From positions 62,001 to 126,000 of the forward strand of contig NC_135003.1 in NCBI RefSeq assembly GCF_051020985.1: a DNA stretch of 64,000 nucleotides, read 5' to 3'. Positions 33,368 to 43,565 of the stretch are shown piece after piece (within the stretch, counting starts at the first letter, position 1; each line of letters starts with the position of its first letter). Below the pieces are notes generated by a model, which was not told the DNA's origin, ran no database searches, and saw only the letters and a list, made by a program, of their open reading frames with translations. The DNA comes from Nomia melanderi. Its lineage: Eukaryota; Arthropoda; Insecta; Hymenoptera; Halictidae. A program made the position numbers and the translations under genes.

Positions 33368-33650
33368 CGTGCTAGGTCCGAGCTTGTCCAAGCAACGGTA
33401 ATGGACGCCGAATGAATCTTGTATGAAATGGTTGGGATGAAAAAAAGTCTCTTTCTTTTCTCGGTTGAAAGTGGACTGTATTTTGTTAGTTGGTAATGAG
33501 TGAAAGGAGTGTGTACGTGTGTACAAATTCGATGTGTGTTTTTGTCCAGTGAGTAGAGCGTGATTCGTAACTGACTTATGTTGACTAAATGTCTGTCTGT
33601 CTGCTATCGCAAGTCTGTAGCTCTCTATATATAAAAATAGTGGTATAGGG
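33368..33650 (-). mobile_element. BEL/Pao LTR fragment, second copy
   Basis: Similar to 5050-5150 plus 8458-8655 read as one continuous sequence, without the R1-type LINE found there. It therefore represents the pre-insertion state. Shared words include GGTTGGGATGAA, GAAAGTGGACTGTA, GTCCAGTGAGTA and AAGTCTGTAGCT. It is truncated on the Tc1 side. Confidence 0.7.
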
Positions 33651-34013
33651 CGGTGTCCTTGGTATCAAATCGGAAAACCGAACGATCGGGATGTTGCCGA
33701 TAACAGTTTTTTGCCTACGCCCACCTCACTTGTGGTGAAAGTTGGAGGTACTTCTTCTCTTCTGACCTGCAAGGGTACCGGTGGCTGCGCGCTCGGGGTT
33801 CAAATTGTTGAGCTGTCGTTTCGTCGGTTTATGGTAGGTTAATTGCTGGTCAGTTATAAACACCAGATGGTAAATGCAGCTATCAATAAGACACTTCCAA
33901 AATTTAGTTATATTTTGTTGGAAATGAGCGAACATGATTGTCCATGGCATAAACCTACTCGCATCGACGGTTGTGTCGTAGCCAAATAAACCGCGCCGGA
34001 ACAGGTATATATA
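33651..34013. other. Unassigned, possibly retrotransposon-derived
   Basis: It follows the LTR fragment without a visible boundary. The open frame at 33726-33950 on the minus strand has no recognisable domain. Confidence 0.3.
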
Positions 34014-34015
34014 TA

Positions 34016-35669
34016 CAGTGAGTCACAGCCAAAATCGTACATCACATATATGAATACGTTTCATCTCGTGAAAAAGTTCAGGAAAGATATGGGGGAAAAA
34101 ATATCATGAATCTATATTGTAAATGTATCTATATTTATTATATAGTAGTATCAAAAGGAACAAAGTTGTCTAAATATAAAAAAAAACAAAGTTACTATGA
34201 TTCAGTCTGGAAAACGTCTCACAGCTAAAATCGTACAGTATATATATTTTGTAATATTCCCCAAGGGGAATCCCTGAAAACAAATGAAAATTATGGAACA
34301 AATGAAAGATTACATTGTTTGGCGTATTTGCAGTTGTCGTTTAGCGTCGTAAGGTTCGTAGTTGAAAAAAAAAGAGAAAGATAGTAATAATGAAGCAGAC
34401 AACGATAGAAGGGCGACAAATAGTTATAAGAAATTTTCAAAGTGGAAAAAGCTATCGTGAAATTGCGAAGATTATTGGTAGAAGTGCCAGTACTGTTCAG
34501 TATATTGTAAAACGATACCAAAACGAAAATAGAATAAGTAATGCGTCAAGAAAAGCTCCAAAGAAAAAGTTCAACGCGTACGACGAAAGATGGATAGTAC
34601 GAAAAATTAAAGAGAATCCGAAGATCAGTGCACCTAAACTTACTAATGAAGTAGAAACATATTTAGGGAAAAGTGTAAATCCAGAAACAATAAGAAGAAT
34701 ACTCAGAAAACATAATTTTCACGGTCGTACAGCTCGGAATAAGCCTCTTATAAACGAGAAGAATAGAAGAAAGAGACTAGATTTCGCAAGAGAATATATA
34801 TACAAAGATTTTGATTTTTGGAAAGAAACTATATTTACGGACGAAAGTAAATTTAACATATTTCATTCAGATGGAAAAATTACGGTGTGGCGTCGACCAA
34901 ATGAGGAGTTTAAAATACAACATTTAAACAGTACCGTGAAACATGGAGGGCAATCAGTAATGGTCTGGGGCTGCATGTCCGCTGCCGGAGTGGGTAACTT
35001 AGCATTTATCAAAGGTAACATGAATAAATATGATTACATAAATATTTTGAAAAACAATTTGAGGGACAGTGCCGAAAAATTAGGGATTTTGAATTCGTTT
35101 AAGTTTTATAGCGACAATGATCCCAAACACACATCGCATGTAGCCAAAATGTGGGTACTGTATAATTGCCCTAAAGTACTAAACGCACCTCCACAATCAC
35201 CTGATTTGAACGTGATAGAGCACGTCTGGAATGAATTAGAGATTAGAATCCGGAAACATACTATTAAAAATAAAAATGATTTAAAAAGGGTATTAATGGA
35301 GGAATGGAGAAAAATTGAACCCAGTTTTACTGAAAAATTGGTAAAATCTATGCCAAATAGATTGCGTGCGGTAGAATGTAGTCGTGGGCACCCAACAAAA
35401 TATTAATTTTTAATTTAAACAAATTGTTGGTCACTTTTCTACAAATGTACGATTTTAGCTGTGAGACGTTTTCCAGGCTGAATTATAGTAACTTTGTTTT
35501 TTTTTTTATATTTAGACAACTTTGTTCCTTTTGATACTACTACATAATAAATATAGATACATTTACAATATAGATTCATGATATTTTTTCCCCCATATCC
35601 TTCTTGAATTTTTTCACGAGACGAAACGTATTCGTATATGTGATGTACGATTTTGGCTGTGACTCACTG
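34016..35669 (+). mobile_element. Tc1-type transposon, structurally intact (1654 bp)
   Basis: The terminal inverted repeats span 34016-34235 and 35448-35669, about 220 bp each, differing at roughly 8 positions by eye. Outer ends read CAGTGAGTCACAGCCAAAAT. Inner ends repeat the motif (CTCACAGCTAAAATCGTAC), so each arm holds two direct repeats, the IR/DR layout. A TA flanks each side (34014-34015 and 35670-35671). The transposase frame between is open. Confidence 0.93.
34390..35406 (+). CDS. Tc1-type DD34E transposase (338 aa, open)
   Basis: The protein starts MKQTTIEGRQIV. It has an N-terminal paired-type helix-turn-helix (SYREIAKIIGRSASTVQYIV) and a second one at about residues 65-110. The catalytic triad is visible: Asp in FTDESKFNIF (about residue 152), Asp in FYSDNDPKHTS, and Glu in SPDLNVIEHVW. 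There are exactly 34 residues between the second Asp and the Glu, and the VMVWGCMSAAG motif lies between the first two. It ends in GHPTKY. The frame has no stop or shift, and 338 aa is the usual Tc1 length. It cuts and pastes its own element at TA sites. Near-identical termini and an open frame suggest recent activity; that is inference. Confidence 0.92.
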   Translation: MKQTTIEGRQIVIRNFQSGKSYREIAKIIGRSASTVQYIVKRYQNENRISNASRKAPKKKFNAYDERWIVRKIKENPKISAPKLTNEVETYLGKSVNPETIRRILRKHNFHGRTARNKPLINEKNRRKRLDFAREYIYKDFDFWKETIFTDESKFNIFHSDGKITVWRRPNEEFKIQHLNSTVKHGGQSVMVWGCMSAAGVGNLAFIKGNMNKYDYINILKNNLRDSAEKLGILNSFKFYSDNDPKHTSHVAKMWVLYNCPKVLNAPPQSPDLNVIEHVWNELEIRIRKHTIKNKNDLKRVLMEEWRKIEPSFTEKLVKSMPNRLRAVECSRGHPTKY

Positions 35670-35671
35670 TA

Positions 35672-36190
35672 TATAATGCCAATACCATTTCAGGTACTAC
35701 GGTTACATTATAATCCGTATTTAATGCTCATGCCAATTTTGGAGCACTTGTTCCCGGATCAGATGTAATTGTTTTTAAGATCACACACTTATGATGGGAT
35801 TCTAATTTTTGTTGTCTTCCTTTTCATTGTCGATTTTCGTTCAATCCAGTTTCATTATATCCATAACAAATGTATTGTACAGTGGAATGTGTTTTATTAA
35901 CAATTTGTGCAATTTTCCTTAACGAGTTCCTTTCTCTTCTTAATTTAGCTAATTAAGTTAATTAACTTAATTTAGTTTCTTAATTTTCAAATTGGAATAG
36001 GAATTTCCATTTTTAACAAAATATGCACGATATGAACTTTTCTACTCATTAGCATGCAGAAAATTAACTTATTCTTGCTTTCGGAGATACTGTTTTAGGC
36101 TTATTCGCTAAATTTCGTTCATTCTGTAGAATTCTCAGAAGCAATCGGAATGAATGAACAAATTTTCTCCTATACGGAAACTTTTTTGTT
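35672..36190. other. Intergenic, no gene seen
   Basis: AT-rich spacer between two Tc1-type elements. An inverted word pair around 35945-35980 (TTAATTAACTTAA-like) is simple AT sequence. Minus-strand scraps may be eroded Tc1 transposase but cannot be read reliably. Confidence 0.3.
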
Positions 36191-36194
36191 CATA

Positions 36195-37428
36195 GACTCC
36201 ACAAAAAAATGATAGGTCACCCCCAGATTTTTGGTGTTTTATAAGTCTAATGTAATATACAGAAATGTTATATCCACTAACGCAAAGAATATCCTTTCTT
36301 GAGTAACTTATGAAAAAGTCAGTTGCTGTTTACACTCTTTCCTTTCAACTTTACCGGTTTATATGAAAAACATGTACAACAAAAATGATAGGACAGATTT
36401 GGTGATTTATATGAAAACTTTAATACATTACAGAAGTTTTATGTTAATCTGTAACTAATAATGTGTTCACTTTCCCTTCTTTTCAATGACTTCTAACATA
36501 CGTTTAGGTAAAGAATTATACAAAGATTTTGTAAATTTTTTGGACATTATTCTTCATTCTTGCTCTATCACTATTTTGAACTCATATATTGAATTAAATC
36601 GTCTCCTGTACCTATATACATTCCGCTGTAATTCTCCACAAACATTTTCTATTACATTTAGATCCGAAGACTTTAAAAATAGTCTTTAATGATTCCTGCT
36701 GTATAAACAGCTCCATTGTTGTCCTGTTGAAAAATGACTTTTTCACCAGCAATGCGGAGAGAAAACATTTCAATTTCTTCATGTATAAGTTTTATATAAG
36801 TAGCACTATTCATTTTTTGATCGATAAACCTTATCTTGTTATTACCATGGTATCCAATTCCTATCCATAACGTAATGCCTCCTCCACTTGCATGTCGCAT
36901 ATGACTTACTTTAACAAACACTTGATCTTCCTGTACTCTTTAATTTTCCATAATTGTCACCTTTTTAAGGAAATTCATGATCACATTTCTACTTTGATTA
37001 ATAATTTTTGCAATTTTGGCCAGACTCGACTGTTTTTTCTTTAAGATTAAAATGGTTCTCTTTTCTATTTCATTCAACTGTTTCCCATGACCCATTTTAC
37101 GATTAACACTAGACTTAAAATTCCAATTGACTCTAAACAAACACTACAATAGATAAACTAATCACACACAGATCTTACTACTTCAATGTTTGTCTATTAA
37201 CTATCGTAAATTTGTCGTTATCATACTTTGAAAACTGGTGTCCTATCTTTTTGTCACACACGTTTTTCATATAAATAGCTCTAGTACGGAGAAAAGAGTG
37301 TAAACAACTACTGGCCTTATCATATGTTATTGGACAAAGGACAACTCTGGCATTAGTACGTATAAAATGTTTGTATATTCTGCTGGATTTGTGAAACGCC
37401 AAAAATCTAGGGGTGTCCTATCATTTTG
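36195..37428 (-). mobile_element. Degenerate Tc1-type transposon with preserved ends
   Basis: Left end ACTCCACAAAAAAATGATAG and right end, reverse-complemented, ACTCCACGACAAAATGATAG. Both continue with a stretch ending in a GATTTTTGG word. An inner copy of the motif occurs near 36388 on the left and near 37235 on the right, giving an IR/DR layout. The minus strand holds an N-terminus (MGHGKQLNEIEKRTILILKK, 36940-37140) and a core (GGGITLWIGIGYHG, VIFQQDNNGAVYTAG with the second Asp, 36673-36921). The C-terminal third is riddled with stops. It belongs to a Tc1 family different from the two intact copies. Confidence 0.75.
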
Positions 37429-38023
37429 TCGTGGAGTGTATTTCTCTTGGTTTCTTGACTTACTTTACATATTTGAGAAGTAAACGTTTGTTTCTTTTCT
37501 TCACAGAAAGTAAACGTTATGTTTTCTGATATAAATACGTCAAATTTATTTATTCCTAAGCTTCTATTTAAAAAGTACACAACATTTAATAAATTTTTCT
37601 ATTATGTACAGAGACTTTTTTTACTGACGGTATATAAAACTGCAATATGAAAAGAGTGTGCTTGAGAAGTCAAGTTTTAGTGTTACCGGCTCTAAAGATT
37701 ATGTTATTATCGAGATTCTCTAACCTCTAACTCTCATATCGAAGCTGGTAACGAAAGCGTTTGAGCAATTTGCTTCTTTAATCAGCATGCCTCTTAAACT
37801 CGTCAAAATTCAAATACTAGATTGTAACTAAACTCAAAATATCATTAAAAAATCAGAATCGGTAAATACGAGGCAATCTTCGTTTGTTTGGTTCGTTTTA
37901 TCTATCTACTACATTTTTCCGTAGAAAATTCTTTTCTGGCCATGTAAGTAATATATTAAACATGAGAAGATGTGTATATGTATAATAAAAATTTCTATGC
38001 CACCTATGCTTAAATACAAGTTA
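37429..38023. other. Intergenic, no gene seen
   Basis: AT-rich spacer between Tc1-type elements; no repeat or frame recognised. Confidence 0.35.
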
Positions 38024-39688
38024 CAGTGGATCACAAAATTATTTGCTCAGTCGATAGTGCGGTAAAGATAAATGAATTAACTATACAACGAAGAACTTTT
38101 TCAGATTTCTTTTAATGGATATACATTATTTACAGTTCAGTGTAACAAAATGGTATAAAAAAGTATAAAGTTTTGATTTATAATTGCAAAAAAAACGAAT
38201 TGTGACAAATATCTACACTTTTTCACGCCACAAAATTATTCGCTCATTTCATAATAATTACTGTTTTAATTATTATCTTAATAAAATTAATATTTAGTGG
38301 GATACCCCTTCTGTTTTATAACTTCTGCTAGCCTTTTTGGCATTGATCTCACTATTTTCTGTAAATAATTAACATCAATGTTTTGCCATTCCTCTTGTAA
38401 TCTGTTTTGTAGTTCAGTTTTATTTTTAATTGAATGTTTACATATTTTAGTGTCTAGTATATTCCACACCATCTCGACAGGATTTAAATCCGGCGATTGA
38501 GGTGGAGTTTTCATTACTTTCGGACAATTGTATAGCAACCATTCTTGCACTACTCTTGATTTGTGCTTGGGGTCGTTATCTTGATAAAAGTGGAAAATGT
38601 CTAAGATCCCCATCTTTTGAGCACTTTCCTTTAAATTTTCTTTTAAAATATTTAAATACATTATTTTGTCTATTATGTTTGTAATAATTTCCAAATTACC
38701 CACTCCATGATAACTAATGCATCCCCAAACCATTATATTGCCGCCTCTGTGCTTAACAGTACTGCATAAGTTTTTCGGATCCAACTCCGTGTTTGGTTTT
38801 CGCCAAACTTTTTGCGGGCCATCGGAACCCCAAATATTGAATTTGCTTTCGTCGCAAAAGATGACATTTTGCCAAAATTCAGGAGGCTTCGAAATATAGT
38901 TTTTCGCGAATTCTATTCTTTTCTTTCTGTTCATTTCACTTATATAAGGCTTTTTCCTTGCTGCGCGGCCGTTGTACCCATTCTTTCGCAGTGTTCTTCT
39001 AACTGTTTCATGGGAAACTTCTTTTTCAGAAAAGCCTTGAAGGAGTGAATTGATTTGGGGAGCACTTATTTTTGGATCTTCTTTAACTTTTCTCACTATA
39101 AATCGCTCTTCAGCGGAATTTAATAATTTTTTCCTACCACGGCCTGTTTTATTTTCTACTCGTCCTTCTTCTTTATATCGTTTTATAACGTATCGCACTG
39201 TAGAATAACTTTTGCAAACAATTTCCGCAATGTCCCTAATGGATTTTCCATTTTTCCAATGAAAAATAATGATTTTTCTAACTTCCAGATTTGTTTCTTT
39301 ACTTTTTCTACCCATAATATTGAATTGTTGAGACAAGAAGTTACAAATCAAGATCAATGCTTTTTAGTCACTTGTCTACGTTATACTGACTACTTTTAGC
39401 GAAAAGCATAAACAAATGCCCACCAAAGCCACATTGATAGCATTTGTTTTAGTTGGTTCGCAACATGGGCGAATAATTTTGTGACGTGAAAAAGTGTAGA
39501 CATTTGTTACAATTCGTTTTCTTTGCAATTATAAATCAAAACTTTATACTTTTTTATACCATTTTGTTACACTGAACTGTAAATAATGTATATCCATTAA
39601 AAGAAATCTGAAAAAGTTCTTCGTTGTATGGTTACTTCATTTATCTTTACCACACTATCGACTGAGCGAATAATTTTGTGACCCACTG
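38024..39688 (-). mobile_element. Tc1-type transposon, structurally intact (1665 bp)
   Basis: The inverted repeats span 38024-38245 and 39467-39688, 222 bp each, differing at about ten positions by eye. Outer ends read CAGTGGATCACAAAATTATT and inner ends CACAAAATTATTCGCTC, again an IR/DR layout. TA flanks both sides (38022-38023 and 39689-39690). The family differs from the element at 34016 in terminal sequence. Confidence 0.93.
38287..39315 (-). CDS. Tc1-type DD34E transposase (about 342 aa, open)
   Basis: The start is taken at the Met of MGRKSKETNLEVRKII, because related elements begin MGRK. An in-frame Met 14 codons upstream (39357) adds a sequence unlike the family. It contains a helix-turn-helix (SIRDIAEIVCKSYSTVRYVI) and a basic linker (GRGRKK, at the place of the GRPR-like motif). 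The triad is Asp in FCDESKFNIWGSDG, Asp in FYQDNDPKHKS and Glu in SPDLNPVEMVW, with 34 residues between the last two. It ends KGYPTKY. There are no stops or frameshifts. It catalyses transposition of the 38024-39688 element. Confidence 0.92.
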   Translation of the reverse strand: MGRKSKETNLEVRKIIIFHWKNGKSIRDIAEIVCKSYSTVRYVIKRYKEEGRVENKTGRGRKKLLNSAEERFIVRKVKEDPKISAPQINSLLQGFSEKEVSHETVRRTLRKNGYNGRAARKKPYISEMNRKKRIEFAKNYISKPPEFWQNVIFCDESKFNIWGSDGPQKVWRKPNTELDPKNLCSTVKHRGGNIMVWGCISYHGVGNLEIITNIIDKIMYLNILKENLKESAQKMGILDIFHFYQDNDPKHKSRVVQEWLLYNCPKVMKTPPQSPDLNPVEMVWNILDTKICKHSIKNKTELQNRLQEEWQNIDVNYLQKIVRSMPKRLAEVIKQKGYPTKY

Positions 39689-40479
39689 TATATGTGTCCT
39701 ACGTGCATGTTCAAACGATGCCCGTTAATGTAAACGAAATGAAAACACGAATGAAAAGAAAACAAAATAAACATAGTGAATTATTGTGGATACATAATAT
39801 AAATAGGTGTTATAAAATTGATCTCTTTTCATTCTGTTTACTGCCCTTCTGAAAATATTGATCCAAAAAACAATAATGATGCAATGTTTACCAAATTAGA
39901 ATTAAAATGAATAAAATAAATAAAAGCCGAATAAACCATCGCGAAATATGTACACGCTTTTCCTTGCTCGATCAAATACGAAAATACTCGGATCTGCATA
40001 TTTGTATCTTCCATTACTTGTTCGAGTTAAATAAAAGGTAATAGAATATAAATTTTGGTGAATATTAAATTCAGTTCATGTTACATTAAAATTTCAAGAA
40101 GAAAAAAGGAAATGATAATAGAATATAAATTCCAATAATTTCGCATTCACCGCGACCTATTGCCGGTCAATTCAAGGAATTGGATAAGCTCTGCGGTCGC
40201 GACTTTTATTACAGACGCGCAGGTACCAGAAGATTTCCGAAAAATCCTCAATAAGTTTAAGTCAACAGCCTATTTTTCAGCTGTACAGCCCTGTAAAACT
40301 CATTACATTCTTCCAATAGTTAAATATCCAAAAATAATAATAATGGGGATCGCTGGCGAATAGAATCAAAAATCGCCGAATATCGCCGATAAGGAACGAA
40401 AAATGGGGAATGGCAGTGAACAATTATAAAGGTTCCGAAAGAGTATAGCAGGACAAGAGGGTCAAAAGTACTCTTAGAC

Positions 40480-40590
40480 CGATTTTTTTCCAGAGTTTCC
40501 TCCGATAGCTTATCCATATAAAACATCGTACACTAATTTTTAGCCCTCTATCTCAACCAGAAAGGTAGTTATAGGGTAATTTCGAATGAT
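40480..40590 (-). repeat. Dispersed repeat, second copy of CTH intron 1 repeat
   Basis: Reverse complement of 30862-30960 with moderate divergence; contains TTTAGCCCTCTATCTCAACC. It may extend to about 40450. Confidence 0.6.
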
Positions 40591-40997
40591 CATTTTTTGT
40601 TCTATTTTCTCTACTTAATGGTACGTAAAAACTATGAAAAAATTCATGAAAAACGAAAAACACCCCCAAAAATATAAGAATGTAGATTTCGCAATCAAAC
40701 TTTCGAGCAACAACTTTTTTATTTTTACGGTAGTGAATATATTAGTAAGACAGACATTCTCAATTTTTTTCAGATTTTCTGGCCTGCTGCGCCATAGTTA
40801 AAAAGAATGAAAAACTAACTTTTAGACGCATTTCAGGCAAAACCGTGATTAATTCCTTTGCCTTCTGCAGCGTATTTTATATAGTATCTATATTATGTGA
40901 CTTTTAATATTTTAGAATTAAAAAAATAATAACGTACAAATGAAAAAAGAATGAAGTTATTGAAGTTAATCGAAAACGAATATGGGTCGTCTACCAA

Positions 40998-41072
40998 AAT
41001 TCCATCACTTGTTTCAACGATGTGTTTGGCGAAACGTTTAAGTTATCCGGCTGCGGAACCGCTAGAAGTTTA
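40998..41072 (+). repeat. Short dispersed repeat, copy 2
   Basis: Counterpart of 11807-11885: GTTTAAGTTATCCGGCTGCG and GGAACCGCTAGAA. Confidence 0.6.
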
Positions 41073-41097
41073 TTTACGGTAGGTTTGTTGGATTTAT

Positions 41098-41205
41098 TGA
41101 ACAGTGTTGCACAGTATTGAACATTGTTGGACAATATTGAACAGTGTTGGACAATATTTACCAACGTTAATTAATGCTGAACGATGCTGTACGATGCTGA
41201 CCAGT
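41098..41205 (+). repeat. Short degenerate tandem repeat
   Basis: About four diverged units of the form TTGAACAGTGTTGGACAATA, followed by shorter units built on GCTGNACGATGC. Confidence 0.65.
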
Positions 41206-43346
41206 GGTCATTCGTAGCAAAAAATACTTCCCGTTTCTTCGAAGCTACGACTGGAATGTAACAACGATCGGTGAGCCGCACGCTTCTTTTTTACTCCGGT
41301 TATCGATCATGCCATAGGGCAAATGGTTCGCAATGACATCGATGATTGGTAGGTGACGCCGAATACCATTTTAGTAGTGTTTGATTTTGTGAGTACAATG
41401 ATCTCGGATATGTTTTACATACCCGAGGGTAGTAACATTTTCTTTTTATCTATTTCTTTAAAAGGATAGGGTTTTCTTGTACGTCACGATGGAAATTGAT
41501 TATAGAATTTGCAATACTTTGATTTATTATTAAATAAATCAATTCGCGACAAGCAGACACACACGAGTCAAAGTAACAGCCTTGAAATACTTTTTCTTCC
41601 ATTTTAAAAGTGCTTATTTCGATGAAGGTGTTATCTGAGGGTTTTTAAATATTTTTCATTTATTCATATTAGATTAATTCTGATTCAAATATTGCTCAAG
41701 TGCCAATTCTTTGTTTGTATTTCAATTTTCGTTACTTATTACTTTGAAGAACATATTCTCACAATACATTTTCACATTAAAATATACTCTTAACCGTAAA
41801 AAATTAGAATCATTTTTGTAAATAATTCGTGTTATTTTTAGAAGAAAATTGGAAAATCTTAGTCCGTTAGAGCTTGAAATTGATTCATTCATTGCTTGTA
41901 CTTTTTGCTGAATTTAAATAGATAAAAATTAATCTATCACGAATTAAGTAAATACGCATTTTTCTTTTGTTCGATCGAACAGGATAATCAGCAAATCAGA
42001 ATATGTTTATCTTTCATTATTAGATCAGGTGAAATAAATGATAGTAGAATATCAGTTTCAATGAATAATGCGTATGAAATGAAATACTTTCACAATGGAT
42101 TCAAAAGATCGGTAATCTGGGTTGCGGTTGTTATTAACTTGCAGATATTTTGGGTTTTCTTACTGCACATTAAGCAAATTTACAGTTGCGTTTATATAAA
42201 TGAGAATTGAGATAAGAAATCGGAGCATGTCGTTTGTTTATCGCCTTTGACCTTGCGACTTTTCAAGTTTTTCTTTCTACACAATACACGATATCGTCCT
42301 ATTGCCCTTTCGAAAGATCGGCGATCCTTTTTAATTCGTTGATGATTCGACATAGAGCAGCTTTATTTAACAGAAATGGTAGATTGCCGAAGACAGGAAG
42401 AGGCTATATGCCGAAGAGGCCCTGACAAAATGTCGCTCAAGATAGCATGTAAGTATTTACTCACTTTAATTATATTAGTTCGTAGTTATAGTTGTTTGTT
42501 TTCACGATTTTTAATTAGCGTTGCGAAAAAATGACCATGGTTTTACTTAGTGTTGCGATTTGGATTCAAATCAATCTTAATTGCTCTTTGAAGTTGCTTT
42601 AAGAATTTCGTATCACGAAGATTAAAGTGCATTTGACTTTATGATTGTTGGAATATTCAATTATAGTTTAATATTATACTTTTCGATATTATGATAGCGT
42701 TACGAATAAAAAATAATCGGTTTTGATTCTATATTGTCACAATACTGAAAGACCGCGGTTTATTCTGACTATTTTTGGATTTCAAGTTGCGATTTATTGA
42801 ACGCGCGTTCTTTTAGTGTTGCGATTTAAAAAATGTCACTGTAAACTGTGATTTTACTTGTAAAAGGTATTTATAACTATTTAAAAGGTACCTATCTAAA
42901 AAAGTCACGTTTCTGATAATGTGCAAAAGTCATGTGTAATTTATCTCACCCCAATGAATGAATTTCATGTTATAAATTTTATGAAGATATTTTAGATCGT
43001 GTAATATGAAATGTCGAATTTCTCTTACTCAAAAACTACTACAATTTACAACTATATATTCACAAAACACGAGACACAAGATACAACGGTTAAACGGAAT
43101 ACAACAGTTAGAAAGAAAACAAAAGTTAGGAAGAGTAATAAAAAAAGACGGGAAACAAAGGAGAAGGGAAAAAAACGCAGCTCCCTCGGAAATTTTCTGT
43201 GAATAGCGGAACCTCTGTCATAAATGTTTGTATGTACTCCTGTTGTTGTTATTCATATAAACTATTGAACAGTTTCATTGTCGATTATTAGAGTAACTTT
43301 TTGCCAAAAAGTTTTTCCAAATTGTGCACACTAACTATTTCCTACA

Positions 43347-43565
43347 TTGTTCTTTGAAAACATTAATACCACTAATATTCGTGTAATTTTCATATATGAA
43401 TTCAAGCATGGAGATAATGCTGCAAAAACCGCTGAAAATATAAATAAAGCATTTGAGAATAATACTGTGAATGAAATAAGAGTGCAGCATTGTTTTGCAA
43501 AATTTCGTTTCAAAGATGTTTCTTTACAAAATGAGCCACGTGGTAAACCCCAAAACAATAGTTTA
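43347..43565 (+). mobile_element. mariner transposase N-terminal fragment
   Basis: The plus strand encodes IRVIFIYEFKHGDNAAKTAE, then INKAFENNTVNEIRVQHCFA and KFRFKDVSLQNEPRGKPQNN, ending at a stop. This matches the first helix-turn-helix module of mariner-type transposases, which also occurs in host fusion proteins such as SETMAR. No catalytic domain or terminal repeats are nearby, so it is a scrap rather than a gene. Confidence 0.7.

Larger units (their letters stand above)
39691..43346. other. Intergenic, repeats but no gene recognised
   Basis: Contents seen: a dispersed repeat copy (about 40480-40590), a short repeat copy (40998-41072) and a small tandem repeat (41098-41205). A short open frame begins near 42379 (MVDCRRQEEAI) and reaches a GT-rich donor-like site at 42450 (TAAGTATTT), but no partner exon or known domain supports it. 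A lysine-rich frame at 43006-43206 is low complexity. Confidence 0.4.

Noticed and set aside
42379..42460. Possible first exon starting MVDCRRQEEA with a GTAAGT-like donor
   Set aside because: No in-frame partner exon or known protein resemblance could be found. Kept as a remark only.
43006..43206. Two overlapping Lys/Arg-rich frames
   Set aside because: Low-complexity A-rich sequence; neither shows a domain or splice context.
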